Shown here in pieces: positions 11,001 through 20,131 of a DNA stretch of 26,553 nucleotides (its first letter is position 1; the number at the start of each line of letters is the position of its first letter). The stretch comes from Ectocarpus siliculosus (Eukaryota > Sar > Phaeophyceae > Ectocarpales > Ectocarpaceae), in the NCBI GenBank assembly GCA_000310025.1, contig FN648938.1:344112-370664 (forward strand). Direction: 5' to 3'. The position numbers and the translations under genes were made by a program. The notes under the pieces were generated by a model. It worked only from the letters and a program-made list of their open reading frames with translations, was not told the origin of the DNA and made no database searches.

Positions 11001-14000
11001 GTTTCGGTGAAGAACCTGGCGTAGCCTTCAGAGTGGAAGCCAATGATGTGTTGAGGGGTCGCCGCCTCGTTTCGACGAGCTTTTCTCGGCCCGGCACACG
11101 CCGTGTCGCCGCTGGTTGCTTTCAGCTCTGCAATTCAGTTCCGGCAAAATTAACCCCACCTGCCCACAGACTTGTAACCTACGTTGTTTGTCATGCTGTG
11201 AACAGAAAGAAGGATTTCAACAGCCTTGCACTCGAAATTCAATTTACGTGCGTAGATTGATTCTCTCGTTGTATGTCACCGCGGTTGGTCGTTCGTGGCT
11301 AGCGTGTTTAACAGGGCCATGACGTCGTACCCCCGACCGCGTTCCCCGCGCACACTACCGCTGTACGTTCGTGGGGGGTTGTTCCGCCGCAGCTAAACGC
11401 CGCGACGGAGCTGGGGCTGCTGATCGTGACGAGCTTCGAGGAGAACGGGCGCGAGGTGGACGAGGCGAGACTGTCACAGCTCAAGCGAGTGGCGGTTGCC
11501 ATGACCCCAGGCGTGGAGATGTCGGAGTTCCTCAAGCGCGCCATCAGGTGGGAGGGCGAGGGTTGATGTGCGTGGTGGCCGTGCAGGAAGTGAATGAATG
11601 GCGCAGTTCAGGTTTCGGTAGAGTTGGACGGCCGGTTCTCTGTCTTCTCGCCCCTTTCTCCCGGGAATCCCGGGAAGCCGTCGCCCTCTCCAACTCTCAA
11701 GTCACTTGTACGCATGCGGGGTCTGGTTCGCTTCTTTTTTTTATTGCCAACTTGTACTGACGGCCAAACATACTATTACGCTTCGTTCGAAGGCTTGAGT
11801 GTTTCCGTCTTTCACCTCGCGAGAACTTTCTGTGACCCCTCCCCCCCCCCCCCTCCCTGTACGGCCCCTTTTGGAAACCGCAGATGGACGAGGCACACCA
11901 AGACCGAAGCGGCCTTCGAGCTGCGGCTCATCATGGCACGCTCCGCGGTGACGACGGGTAACCTGGCTGAAGCAGCGAGGTGATGGATGGGATGGGATGA
12001 CAGCAGTCCTTTGCCCGCCAAAATATGCGAGAGTTTTGGGGCCGTGGATGAAAGAAGCTAAATAGCTCTCTTCCAGAATAATCTCCGAGCCAATTTGTTG
12101 TTGTTTCCTTATTACGAGTGTGAGATTTTGGTACCAGTGGCATCGCCTCCTCTCCCAGCGGGTCGGTGGTGTCTGCCATCCTCCCGTATGGTACTCTTTT
12201 TTTCCCGCGCTCATCTCGGGGCAGAGTGCGCTCCGTCGCACGGGTTACATACTATCCTGCGGTCCGAGGCCTTAAGGTTTACCATGTTTAGACAGCGACT
12301 GCGAGTGGGAGTGGCCTTCGCTGCCGTGGGAGATTGCATGCCAAGGGAGATGTTACTCTTTTGAGTCATGGGAAGAAGGGAGGTTTTACCTACAACCAAA
12401 TCATGGGCTGTGGCGGCTCGACAATGACACCCCACCTCCCCTAGGGAAAGACGGAGCTGTTCCTCAAAGCTCTTTCATGTTCCACTGCTGTCATGATAAC
12501 AGCAGTCTGTCGCAAACTATATTCGTGGCATAGAGTACGCTCAATTCAATTCCTGTGCGCATGGGGTCGCAGGATAGCATCTACGTTGCCCTTGTCGTCC
12601 GTAATTCAAACCAGACGTATTCGCTTCGACGGGTTATTACACCGCATTGGCGTTTCATGAGGACAGATTATTGGCCATCTAGTGTAGGCTTTTTCACAGC
12701 TCGGATGAAAGTTCAGTCGTCCGTGTTTTTTGCTACCCTAGGCCTCTCTCTCTCCCCCCCCCTCTCTCTCTCTCTGTGTGTCTCTCTCTCTCACTCCACT
12801 TCGTGGTCGTGCCGTTCTCGTCTAACTCCCCTCTGGCAAACACTGCTGCTGCCGTCGTGCATCCCTTGTGTCTCTTCGTCAGGTACTTCGCCGTGTCCGG
12901 GTGTCCGACGGAGTATTCCGCGCTGGTGAAGCAGTGGGCCGCGAAGGGCTACCCGGGGGAGACGGACTTGTTCATCTGCAGGGCAGTCCTCCACACGCTG
13001 TCCTACGACAGGTAGGGGGGTCGAGTAACGGAGCACGGGATGGTGGACGAGGTGCGGGGGAGAGGGTCGGAGAACGAGGGTGAATGGTGTCAACAGCGTT
13101 GGAACGTTCTATTATAGTGGCAACCCCCTTGTTCCCTCTTCTGTATTTAAGGGTGCTTACGATGTCACTCATCTTGTATCTTGTACTGTTTACGAAGTAT
13201 AGTGTACACGGACCTCTGGTTGGCTTTTGCTGTGCAGCTGATCGAGAGAGTCTCGCTGCTGCTGCGGCTGCTGCTGCTGCGTCTCGCCCCCTTTCTCTTT
13301 GCCCTCCCACCGCAGGACGGAAGACGCTGGCGTGCTTTTGGACGCGTGCGCGTCTTGGGTGTTGGGAGAAGACGCGGCTTCTTCTCCTGGTTCGGAGGCA
13401 TCGTCCGGCGCGCAAGCGGTGCTGGAGTCACCGCTGTGGCACTTTACGCGGTGAGAGAGGTGGATAGAGCGCCGGAGAGTGGAGAGAAGAGAACAAAGGG
13501 AACATGGCCGTTGACAGATCTTCTTCTTTGTGGTTCGTTGGGTTGTTGGAGTCAATAACACGTCAAGCTGTGTGAGCTTGGGAACCGTCGCACCGCAGGT
13601 GTGGCTTGGTCCTGCTGCCTGCATTTATTTTCATCTGGCGTCACCCCTTTTGATTTCCTTGTGCTCTCCTGAACCCCCTCCGGAGGGGTCATGTGTTTAG
13701 CCTATCTACGCACTTGCTCAGGTTACACCTGCCTGTTCGACTCGCCTTGCTTTTTCCGAGCTCGCAGCGATGCTTGCCTCTCTATTTCTAGGATTTTCGG
13801 CTCAATGCATAAACATGTAGCTTCTTTTTATGGTAATGGATTATATTATGCGCGTTATTGACTTGTAGTGATGCATGCAGCAGCTGCAGACTACTGTAGA
13901 CTACTGTAATCACGTCACAGATGTTACAGCACAGCAGTAGGGATGGCTTTCCTTTTTTTGTGCCTAAGCGACGGGTGTGCTGAACTGTGCCGCTTTGCCG

Positions 14001-14999
14001 CATGTAACGGTTTGTGGATTGTGCTCTTCAACCAGGTGGTCGCACCGGGTGGCTGTTTCTGGATATCTATTTGAACGAACGAATGAATTTTGGGTCTGCA
14101 AGCAGTACGGCTTTTCGACTCTGGATAAAGTGTACCATTCTTTTGTTCTCGTCGCTGGTGCTGGTCTCGTGTCAAATCATGCGTGGGCACCTTATCTGCC
14201 CTTTTTTTGTTGTTCCTGCGGTGGGTGCCGTGTCGTGTCTTTAATCACTTTTTATTTTCTTGTCCTCGCTTTTTGTCGCTTCCTTCGGTTGTCGACGCCA
14301 TTTTTACTGCTTGGTGCGGGGGGAGCAGTTTTGTCGTCGAGCTTTGTCAGGTTAAGAGCCTCGCCGGGTCCCCGTCGCAGGAGATGGCAGCGGCGTTCAA
14401 CAAGCTCAGGGAGGTGTACCGAGCTTCCCTCGAGCGGGACGTGAACCTTGACGATGTAAGAGGAAACGATAAGCGAGCACATCGGGGAGGGGAGATCCGG
14501 CGTTGATGCCGAGTGTTGCAATCGGGGGGGGGGGGGGGGGGGGGGGGGGGGGNNNNNNNNNGGGGGGGGGGGGAAGGGTTTTTTTTTTTCCAGTAAGAGG
14601 GGAAAAATTTTTTTGTTTTGGGGTTTTTTTTTAGACCCCCCCCCCCCCCCCCTGGCCCCTGTGGCAAGCATGGAACTGGTGTAGTCAGCACCCACATCGT
14701 TAGAGCAAGGAGGGAAGGGTGGGCAGTCTCTTTCGCATTTCATGGTGGTGTGTAGGTCTTTCTCAATGACACACCAAACAAGCGACAACGAAAGAGGATG
14801 CTGAGCAACCCCCTTCCTCTTCCCGCTGCTTTTTGGGTGCGCGTTTCTGTTTCTGGTGTTTCTCCTTTTGCTCGGACTGCGGCCGCCGTGTGGCGTCTTT
14901 CAGCTCCTGAACCGAATAGGCGACGTGCACTTCGGCATCAAGCCTCCTCAGCCAGGGGGGCTGATGGGCATGTTGGGGCAGCTCATGGGAGGAACGTGA
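8033..14999 (+). CDS. GET4: GET4: tail-anchored protein targeting factor (complete, seven exons)
   Basis: GET4 (human TRC35 family) is a cytosolic alpha-solenoid protein that, with GET5/UBL4A, bridges the SGT2 pre-targeting chaperone and the GET3 ATPase during tail-anchored protein insertion into the ER. Exons: 8033-8230, 11393-11547, 11884-11979, 12883-13011, 13316-13450, 14329-14455 and 14904-14999. They total 936 bases, 311 residues plus TGA, close to the usual 310-330. Every intron is GT-AG and phases agree (0,2,2,2,2,0). Family marks include EGEFYEALQLYKT and DDAEELLTAGA in exon 1, the NAATELGLLIV block in exon 2, EYSALVKQW...ETDLFICRAVL in exon 4, and LLNRIGDVHFGI followed by GLMGMLGQLMGG at the C-terminus. 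The exon at 14329 is the least certain start, chosen because its phase and alignment fit. Intron 1 is 3.2 kb. The 3' end is convergent with the unknown gene at 16795-18510. Confidence 0.95.
8822..8858. repeat. GC-rich hairpin and short direct repeat in GET4 intron 1
   Basis: CCGGAGG and CCTCCGG form an inverted repeat around a four-base centre, and CCGGAGGCGC occurs twice in direct orientation. A G/C-rich hairpin abruptly followed by A/T-rich DNA could be the edge of an inserted element, but I found no matching other end. A similar palindrome, CCCCTCCGGAGGGG, is present at about 13676-13690 in another GET4 intron. Confidence 0.45.
9503..9550. repeat. CTGTACTGG / CCAGTACAG inverted repeat
   Basis: CTGTACTGG at 9503-9511 is the exact reverse complement of CCAGTACAG at 9542-9550, with about 30 bases between. 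The flanks (9495-9590) are crowded with further GTACTGG, CCAGTCC and CAGTACT words. The stretch lies inside GET4 intron 1. It may be a decayed repeat related to the ACAGCAGT word found across the window. Confidence 0.5.
10002..10050. repeat. Dispersed intronic repeat, copy 2
   Basis: This matches 2038-2085 in direct orientation with the shared core GCGGCGTTGG, ACCGTCT and TCGAGAGCTTGTCG. It lies in GET4 intron 1. A weaker inverted relative of its right end (CGTTTCGACGAGCTTTTC) occurs near 11068-11088 in the same intron. Confidence 0.5.
12743..12796. repeat. CT microsatellite in GET4 intron 3
   Basis: A CTCTCT/CCCC/TGTG run inside the intron 11980-12882. It is pyrimidine-rich but lies about 90 bases before the acceptor at 12882, so it is a simple repeat and not the splice tract itself. 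Confidence 0.65.
14523..14657. other. Assembly gap with low-quality flanks in GET4 intron 6
   Basis: Nine N at 14553-14561 are flanked by runs of about 30 G on the left and 12 G on the right, followed by inflated T and C homopolymers up to about 14655. The texture matches the contig-edge sequence at 1-200. It falls in the intron 14456-14903, so the GET4 reading frame is unaffected, but the true intron length is unknown. Confidence 0.9.
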
Positions 15000-15553
15000 A
15001 CGTCCGCGCGCGATGTTGGTGACAAATGGTAAGCAAGGCGAGGCTCTCTAACAAAAAACAAGAAAGTCGCTGCACGACTACGAACAGACGATCAGAAGTC
15101 ACACACCTCCTACGGCGCAGCAAGAGGGCTTCTCATCTGATTGGGAGGTGCCGCAAAGGGATCTCCGAGTTGTTTGTTATTTTCTTTCTTTATTTTATTC
15201 AAGAACGGATGACGTTTAGCTTGCATCCCTGTCTGCGTGAATTTCCGCAGCAGGGGGGGGGGGGGGGGGGTCACCCCGTGCCGTCACGTGTGTCTAGAAG
15301 TCCCGTTCGCGCAAGGCCTTTCTCTGTGTCTGAAGTCTCCCCGCTGGTGTCGTTCGGGGGGAGGAAGCACCGTGGGAGCGCAAGTCTGAACAGTATCGTG
15401 CTTGGGTGGCACACTACTTGTACGCTTGTGCGGATTCAGAAAAAGGGCCTCGTGGAGGGAGCATTTGTCTCCCTGCTGACGTTTTGGGTCGGTGCTGCTC
15501 TCATTCGGGGCAGCTAAAATCTCTGCCCCATGTTTCGTTTTAGCAGGTGCCCT

Positions 15554-15587
15554 CGACAACACGACAACACGACAACACGACAACACG
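15554..15587. repeat. 8-bp tandem repeat (CGACAACA, four units)
   Basis: Four perfect head-to-tail copies of CGACAACA plus two further bases, about 550 bases after the GET4 stop. It is a short minisatellite-like array, likely to vary in length between strains. No coding role is apparent. Confidence 0.85.
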
Positions 15588-16517
15588 CTGGCTGGCTGGG
15601 CATCGTCGTGGTGGACTGCGTACGGCCTGAGGGGTGGGTATGCAAGCGTTTATGCCACGTAGCGCGGAGCTTGGGCAGGCGAATTTCCTGCTGGACTCTT
15701 GGGAGAAGAATGTTGGGCGCAAGGGTCGGGGCGAGGCACGCCATCGGGGTCATACCCAACAAGGAAAAGCTACATATGCTTTGGTGGTGCGGGGAGATGG
15801 GGGGCAGTGGGTGCGTAAATTTGTTACGAAGGAGCTTGGATGAGGGCGCACGCGGGCCTTGACTTGCACGCGCAGGCGTTGGATAGCACCGGTACTCCCT
15901 ATTGAACGCAGTGTGGAGTTTTTTTATGATGCCCGTGTGCAGGCTGCCTGCACCTTGTAGCGAACGTTTCTGTGGCCGCTGTGTGTCGGGAGGATAGAAA
16001 CTGGTGCAACGCGTGGCGAAGGTGGTTCGCTTTCGAAGAGGAACAGCAGTCGATTAATGCTTGGACGTTTGATTTTGCCAATGTGATAAGTGTTACGGGT
16101 GGGCTACATTTGCGTGGAATGTGAAGACAACCACAACACCCCAACCATCGAACACCGTTGTAGGGCCGCGAGTCCGGCAGTTGTCTCGCACAGGCTTGAA
16201 ACAATAGTACACGGCGGTAGCGTACGCGGAGGTACAGGTTGGCTGTTGAAGCGAGTTGAACAACTCTTTCACAAAGCGACGATGACACGTGCCGCGGAAG
16301 AATACTCGGGGCTATTTCTCACGAAAGGGCAACTCGCTATGTTCCCTTTTGGTGCGGCGTGGAACGCGAGCCACCTGGGAAAACTCCCCCGTTCGGATAG
16401 AGCATATGTTCTTGTGTGTCAGTGCCACGTCGTGTGTGAGGGCCGAAGGAACTTTTGAGTTAGATCGACGGATGCACGTGAACCGAGGTCAATCGCACAT
16501 TTTACTTGTAGCCCAGT

Positions 16518-16758
16518 CGCTAGGGCGGCAGCGACAGCCGACAAGTGCCGCTGCTGCGGCTGGTGCCGCTCCAGGAGTTGGTGGCGGACACCTTCCAACG
16601 ATATTTCGCTCCAAGATACGCGACCACGTGAATCCGGACCCTTGACTACAGAGCAAGCGCGTCCAACGGTTGGGACTGTTTGACCAAAGAAGACATGGGC
16701 GTCGCAGCTCTCAACAAGCAGACTCTATACTACGCCTGTGCGGTCAAACAGCAGTAAA
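16518..16758 (+). pseudogene. Possible decayed coding fragment of unknown family
   Basis: One plus-strand frame reads two protein-like blocks separated by a single in-frame TGA at about 16629-16631. The first includes LVPLQELVADTFQRYF and the second includes DCLTKEDMGVAALNKQ, ending at TAA 16756-16758. Both blocks have balanced, amphipathic-looking composition unlike the surrounding noise. There is no ATG at the start and a TAG lies immediately upstream of the frame. It could be a broken remnant of a gene or a terminal exon of an unannotated one. I do not recognise the family and the call is weak. Confidence 0.25.
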
Positions 16759-16794
16759 TGTCGGTCAAAGCGGCCCACACACGCAGATCTAGCA

Positions 16795-18510
16795 TCACAG
16801 AGCCGAAAGAGAGCGCTGCTGATGCCAACGGCTTGCCACCTGCTCTATCGCTTCGGCAGACCGCTTCATCGAGGCTTGGCTGTCCTCTAGCTCTGCTCTT
16901 AACTCCGCCACCCCCGTGCCGGCCGCGAACCTCTCCACCAGTTCTGCCGTCGCCACCATCTTCTTGCTCTCCTTTGTCTCCCGCCGGCGGTCAAACCGCA
17001 ACGCACCAGGTTCCGCGCCTAGCTGTTTTCGGCTGCCGGTCACTGTTATCCCCCGCCTGCCGCCTGTTTTTCCTTCGCGCCCTCTGCTAGCCCAGTGACT
17101 TCCGTCGGAGGGCGCCTGATTTATGCCACGCTCGCTCTGCTGATGACAAGTGGCTTGTCTTTTTTGAGACGATGGCCCCTGCAGACCTCGGACCCAATCC
17201 TCCACTTCGATCCTGCCCGCCCCGGCTATCGACCCCCTAGTCATGTCTCCCCCGCTGCTGCCACTCATCACCGAAGCACCACTCGATCTCGTGAATCTTT
17301 CTCGATGATGACGATCTTCCCTGAATTGTTGCGTGGCAGCTTGCCCTCTTCTGTCTCGCCCTGGCCTTCTTCGTCCCTCACCTCCAAGGCGTGCTTGTTG
17401 GCCCATCGTTTCCTCCTCCCCCTCCTCCGTGGCAACCCTCTCCGCAAAGGCGAAAGCCTGCTCGAGCAGCACGGCATCCTTTCCTGAGAAGGAGGCTGCC
17501 GCGGTTGTTCCTTGGGTCCGACCTGGCCCCGCAGAGGCAGCGCTATCTCGTTGGTCAAAGGCGGCCGCGCTGCCGACGGTCAGGGAAGGAGCTGGTCGGA
17601 GGAGACCTCCGGACTGGCTTCGGGTGGGCTTCTTCGCCCGTCTTTTGTCTTTCGTATTGGTCAGGGTAGATGTGACGCTGCTGTTGCTACTGCGACTGCC
17701 GCGCCTCCGTTCTTTGTGGTGACCAGGCTTGCTTCCAGGTTTGCTGTTGTCCACGTTGCCTCGATCTCCGGCCCGTGAAAGGAACAACTCGGGGAGACTC
17801 CTCGAAGCTGCGTCTTCCCCCCCTCGTTGCAGCAAGGAACCTAGACCACACTCGCCCTCGCCGTCTTCCGTTGCCACATGGTCGAAGCTTGGCGGGGGAC
17901 GGGCGAGAAGTTCTTCCAGCCCTCTGCGTATCGCCTCCTGCTCCTGGTCGTGCACATGGTAGTCAATACTGCTGTTGTTGTTGTTGTTGTTGTTGTTGTC
18001 TTTTCCGCTGTGAGGCCTTCCTGCTGCTGTCAACACTGGAGAAGGCCCACCCACCGATTCTGAAAATGTGCTGTCCTCGTGGCTAGTTTTCGAGCTGCGT
18101 GGTGAAGTCGGGTGAGTGCCACCCTTGGGTAGGGCTCCCGGCCCGCTTTCAAGCGACTGCCGCGTCCGCAGCATGCCGGAATCGTCGTGTGGGCGACTGC
18201 TGTGGCGAATCAACGAGGGAAAGGGCAGGGTCCGCTGACACAACGAGTCGCCACGCCGACAGGTGGCAGAGTCGTTGAAAGGGCTAGCTGGAACGACAGG
18301 TGCTAGCAGCCGGTGGTGTTGCTTTTGATGCTGCTTCGGACACGGGTGCCCCTTCACTCGCCTCCGATTTCGGCGAGTCCGCTGAAGCTTGCCGGCTACT
18401 TGCTTGCCGGCTGCCCTCTTGTCTTGACCACCGTCAACAGGCGGCCCACCGCTACCGGTGTGCCGTGAAAGTGTAGCGCTTGCCCCCTTTGTTTTTGTCG
18501 GGGCACCCAT
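16795..18510 (-). CDS. Hypothetical low-complexity protein (571 residues, single exon)
   Basis: Function unknown. This 1,716-base uninterrupted frame is the longest in the window. The N-terminal two thirds is basic and Ser/Gly/Arg-rich, apparently disordered, with a short poly-Asn tract (about residues 171-179) encoded by a GTT/AAC microsatellite. Embedded are more ordered-looking acidic stretches such as QEQEAIRRGLEELLARPP and LLEQAFAFAERVATEEGEEE. The last 60 residues (around VATAELVERF...VAELRAELEDSQ...AIEQVASRW) have heptad-like hydrophobic spacing and may form a coiled coil. There is no signal peptide or membrane segment. An in-frame TAG directly precedes the ATG; because the context is CTAG-ATG, an upstream exon joined there cannot be excluded. 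It lies downstream of the methyltransferase on the same strand, with a 1.56 kb gap, and is convergent with GET4. It is probably a real lineage-restricted protein, but composition alone cannot prove it. Confidence 0.6.
   Translation of the reverse strand: MGAPTKTKGASATLSRHTGSGGPPVDGGQDKRAAGKQVAGKLQRTRRNRRRVKGHPCPKQHQKQHHRLLAPVVPASPFNDSATCRRGDSLCQRTLPFPSLIRHSSRPHDDSGMLRTRQSLESGPGALPKGGTHPTSPRSSKTSHEDSTFSESVGGPSPVLTAAGRPHSGKDNNNNNNNNSSIDYHVHDQEQEAIRRGLEELLARPPPSFDHVATEDGEGECGLGSLLQRGGEDAASRSLPELFLSRAGDRGNVDNSKPGSKPGHHKERRRGSRSSNSSVTSTLTNTKDKRRAKKPTRSQSGGLLRPAPSLTVGSAAAFDQRDSAASAGPGRTQGTTAAASFSGKDAVLLEQAFAFAERVATEEGEEETMGQQARLGGEGRRRPGRDRRGQAATQQFREDRHHRERFTRSSGASVMSGSSGGDMTRGSIAGAGRIEVEDWVRGLQGPSSQKRQATCHQQSERGINQAPSDGSHWASRGREGKTGGRRGITVTGSRKQLGAEPGALRFDRRRETKESKKMVATAELVERFAAGTGVAELRAELEDSQASMKRSAEAIEQVASRWHQQRSLSAL
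17974..17999. repeat. GTT microsatellite (poly-Asn codons on minus strand)
   Basis: About nine GTT units lie inside the hypothetical gene 16795-18510, where the minus strand reads AAC repeats giving the poly-Asn tract. The unit length keeps the reading frame, as expected for a tolerated repeat within a disordered region. Confidence 0.8.
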
Positions 18511-19910
18511 CTAGGCGAATATCAGCGTGCGTCCTGTTTACATGCCCAGCAGACGTGTCCTTGAACCCACAAGAGATGGGATGCATGTTTGGATTGGATC
18601 CAAAACATGCTACGAGGGTTTGTGGAAACCCCTACAACAGATGACGGTTACAAAAGTCTCGTGTCGACTTGTTGACGGATCCATTTATTTGTATAGCTCA
18701 GCAAACACTTCATTTAGGAGTGCCAGTGGCTGAACATGCCCTTCATGTTGACACGCGGTCTAGCACTCAGGAGATTTCGCGAGAAGGAGAATAGAAGGCC
18801 CGTATGGAAATGTGTAGTGTCCCTTTTCCCATCCACCTACAACTCGAGCGCCTATCAACCGCAGCGCTTAGACTTGTTATGTCGTACTGTATATAGTAGC
18901 TTTAACTGGACAGAGATCTCGGGGCATCTGCAGGCCGCTCGTGATAAGCCGGTGGAAAACTGAGCGCACGTGGAAATAACTCAAGCTGAGAGTTATAGAG
19001 TCTCATTAAGACCGGAGGTCGTGAGACTATTATAGACGGACACAGCTGTCCACCCTATCCTATGTATGTAGGTACAGCAGCAGTATCTTTACGTGGTCAA
19101 AAAACAAAAAACCAAAAATGCCTGGCTACAGGCTTATTGAGCAGATTTGCGGTTAGCCCTTATCACGCTGACCCTCTGACAGCGCCACGGTCCCGGGTGG
19201 TGCTTGATTGTGCTGACAACGCCATACATGTCCTCGAAGCATTGATTGGTGGACCAGCTTGTAGACAAGTGTGGGAGGGGTATTTTTCGTAACGCCTGCA
19301 TCAATCAGTGGATGGAGCAGATGTTTGCACAAAGCACTGCTGCTGCTGTGTCGCCCCCCCCCCCCCAAACCGAAAGAGGTTGGTTGCAGTTCGAAAGGCA
19401 TACGTGGATTTATCAAAATCGACATGAGACTTAGGTACCAAACATGCGCGAGGGGTGCACGCAGCAAATTCGCCCTTCTCTATCCGACCTCCTCAATAAT
19501 CGAACCGAGAGAAACGTCGAGAAAGAAGGTCGATGGCAGAACCTCCTGGCTACAATAAGAGGCACAAACGGCTTACACTCTAACGCCACATGAGTCGGGG
19601 TAAAACGAACGTCCCCATAGCATTATCCCCCCCAAAAGTCCGCACCTTCGTTTTGCCGATTTCCTGATAGTGGCAACAGAAAATATTAATGATCGGCGTG
19701 CGTGCGGGTGAGAAAGAGAGAGGGCCTTCATGTAATAACCTACGTACAAAATACAATAGCAACGTATGCTTGGCGACGCTCGCGTCGTTCATCCAATCTC
19801 TCCCTTTTTGCTATCTACAATCTCTCGTATCTTTCGGGGATACCCGGCAAAGGCCCCAACAAAAAAAGCCAGGCTCCCTGCTGAAAGCTCGTGCGCACGC
19901 CGCGACGATA
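18511..19910. other. Intergenic region, no gene seen
   Basis: These 1.4 kb lie between the start of the 571-residue gene and the duplicated 3' end of the methyltransferase gene, both on the minus strand. They should include the promoter of the former and the end of the latter's transcript. Open frames are short and of random composition on both strands. I see no RNA gene, and no clear TATA element near 18540. Confidence 0.55.
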
Positions 19911-20131
19911 AAACCACACAGCAAACCCAGGCTACACTACACCCACCCGAAGAAAGAGGAGTAATCGCGACGACTGTTGATGCGAAGCTGGGGGCTGCCC
20001 CTCCCCCTCCTGCGCCCCAACAATGAAACCACACAGCGAACCCAGGCAACTAGGATCGAAGAGAGAGCCGAAAATCACGACGGCTCTTGATGCCAACCCG
20101 TGCGCTGCTGCCCCTCTCCCTCCTGCACCCC
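19911..20131. repeat. Tandem duplication of the 3' end of the methyltransferase gene
   Basis: Two imperfect direct copies of about 107 bases, 19911-20018 and 20026-20131, separated by 7 bases. Shared landmarks in order are AAACCACACAGC, AACCCAGGC, a GA-rich AAGAG segment, ATC-CGACG-CT, TTGATGC and GCTGCCCCT...CCCTCCTGC. The right copy contains the methyltransferase stop codon (20075-20077) and its last 18 or so codons. The left copy lies beyond the stop and on the minus strand reads a related tail containing QEGEGQPPAS in place of QEGEGQQRTG. Confidence 0.8.

Larger units (their letters stand above)
8231..11392 (+). other. GET4 intron 1 (3.16 kb)
   Basis: The donor is GTATGC after exon 1; the acceptor is CCGCAG before exon 2; phase 0. 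The intron contains a hairpin-prone G/C segment at 8822-8858, an A/T-richer block at about 8859-9200, a 9-bp inverted repeat at 9503-9550, and dispersed-repeat copy 2 at 10002-10050. No nested gene is evident on either strand; open frames are short and unremarkable. Confidence 0.75.
15000..16794. other. Intergenic region between convergent GET4 and the 571-residue gene
   Basis: This should hold the 3' UTRs of both flanking genes. No canonical AATAAA was seen at a useful distance after the GET4 stop. It contains a poly-G run at about 15254-15270, the 8-bp tandem repeat at 15554-15587 and a possible decayed coding fragment ending at 16758. The other open frames have random composition and no recognisable domain. 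Confidence 0.6.
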
